Assembly: GCA_020722685.1 (NCBI GenBank)
Contig: DYKH01000014.1
Span: 1 to 24,279, forward strand
DNA: 24,279 bases
Direction of reading: 5' to 3'
From: Caldithrix sp.
Lineage (GTDB): Bacteria; KSB1; UBA2214; DYKH01
Of this stretch, positions 23,390 to 24,279 are shown one piece after another. Position numbers and translations under genes: made by a program. The notes under the pieces are model-generated. The model saw only the letters and a program-made list of their open reading frames with translations. It searched no databases and was not told the origin of the DNA. The stretch's first letter is position 1. Every line of letters starts with the position of its first letter.

Positions 23390-24279
23390 ATGATTAAATT
23401 AAAAAATACTGCTCCAATCTTTATTCTGATTTTATTCCTCCACGGCTTTTCGCATGCCGCCGGAAAAACCGGATTGTCCTTCTTGAAAATCGGCGCTGGC
23501 TCCCGAGCCTCCGCTATGGGAGAAGCGTTTGTTGCCACGGCAGATGATGCCTCCGGCCTATTCTGGAATTCGGCAGGATCAGCTTTCATTAGTCAAAGAC
23601 AAGCGCACCTCACGCATACGGAATGGATTCAAGGCATAACGAATGAAGTCGTCGGTCTCGCTTTTCCAACCTCCATCGGCACCATTGGATTGGCTGCTGC
23701 TCTGAACAGCGTCGATGGCCTCGAACGGCGGGTGATCGCTTCAGCGGAGCCGTTGGGCACCATGTCTGCCCACGATTTTTTGTTCGGCCTGACCTTCGCG
23801 CGAAGGCTGAACGACCGCTTCGCCTTTGGACTTGCAGCAAAATACCTTTACGAAAAGATCTACACTGAGACTGCCAGCGGTGTGGCGGTGGATTTTGGAG
23901 TTCGTGGTCAAGCCTTGGTGCGGGATCTCTGGATTGGCGCTTCGGTGCAAAATCTCGGCGTCATGGATCAATTGGTCGAAGAGGAGATTGCTCTGCCCAC
24001 CACGGTTCGTCTCGGCGGCGCTTGGACGGTGCCGGCTGCCTTTTTGCATAACCAACTGCTGCTGGCAGCGGATTACGTGACGGTAGCGGATGATGACTCC
24101 TATTTTTGTATTGGCGGCGAATTTCGCCCGGTCTCGCAGTTATTCTTGCGCGCTGGCTTTCAGGGCGGGCATGATGACAGAGGCCTTAGCGCCGGATTGG
24201 GCCTCAAGCTGAACCGATGGATGGCAGACTATGCCTATGTTCCCTTTTCTTCGGACTTGGGCACAACGCAGCGAATTTC
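23390..24279 (+). CDS. PorV/PorQ family outer-membrane protein, 3' end outside window
   Basis: This is an open frame of 296 codons from ATG 23390 that runs off the window. The signal peptide spans residues 1-23 (hydrophobic APIFILILFLHGF, cleavage after SHA). The mature N-terminus, GKTGLSFLKIGAGSRASAMG followed by EAFVATADDASGLFWNSAG, is the PorV/PorQ signature, more canonical than in the copy at 21515. Barrel-type strands follow, with repeats such as FGLAAKYLYEKIY, DLWIGASVQNLG and LFLRAGFQGG. Family role: outer-membrane barrel proteins linked to type IX secretion or cell-surface assembly. The two paralogues in the window are separated by the dead toxin-antitoxin module. The ribosome-binding site is weak (AAAG). 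Confidence 0.82.
   Translation, partial: MIKLKNTAPIFILILFLHGFSHAAGKTGLSFLKIGAGSRASAMGEAFVATADDASGLFWNSAGSAFISQRQAHLTHTEWIQGITNEVVGLAFPTSIGTIGLAAALNSVDGLERRVIASAEPLGTMSAHDFLFGLTFARRLNDRFAFGLAAKYLYEKIYTETASGVAVDFGVRGQALVRDLWIGASVQNLGVMDQLVEEEIALPTTVRLGGAWTVPAAFLHNQLLLAADYVTVADDDSYFCIGGEFRPVSQLFLRAGFQGGHDDRGLSAGLGLKLNRWMADYAYVPFSSDLGTTQRI

Overview
The window reads as a chromosomal segment from a didderm bacterium of the Fibrobacterota-Chlorobiota-Bacteroidota (FCB) group, most like an uncultured lineage such as KSB1 or Calditrichota. That placement is inference. It rests on two PorV/PorQ-type outer-membrane proteins, a secreted Asp-box propeller ending in a FlgD-like/type IX sorting-type domain, several lipoproteins, and good AGGAG ribosome-binding sites. 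Base composition is balanced and genes are densely packed. No rRNA, tRNA or CRISPR was seen.

Layout. 1-1188: purine salvage/oxidation (adenine deaminase 3' end, XdhC-type factor). 1397-4924: small outer-membrane barrel protein, rhomboid protease, and a zinc N-acetylmuramoyl-L-alanine amidase; a 128-bp mobile element and extra palindromes lie between the last two. 4919-8477 (minus strand): a YhcC-type radical SAM gene, then a sulfate-activation operon read as ribbon-helix-helix protein > sat > cysC, with a recognisable promoter and terminator. 8733-13748 (plus): M2 peptidase lipoprotein, GalT/HIT-fold DUF4921-like protein, hypothetical lipoprotein, divergent polysaccharide deacetylase.

14204-18532 is a compact operon: a PdxJ-fold protein that has lost the known catalytic residues, an HD-domain protein, a tryptophanase-type beta-eliminating lyase, a HAD phosphatase and a small probable lipoprotein. 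A hicBA toxin-antitoxin pair sits inside it, followed by a second diverged copy of the last 60 nt of the HD gene. 18880-22486 is an envelope cluster (three-domain lipoprotein, propeller, PorV-like protein), and a second PorV/PorQ-like gene runs off the window end.

The most notable observations: (1) three copies of a non-coding 128-bp element, each exactly 128 bp and flanked by TA. One interrupts a DUF104-type antitoxin gene, and removing it restores the reading frame. The adjacent VapC-type toxin gene has an in-frame stop at codon 5, so the module looks dead in both halves. (2) The hicBA pair between two homologous HD-gene ends. (3) The catalytically degenerate PdxJ paralogue in an operon with a PLP enzyme.
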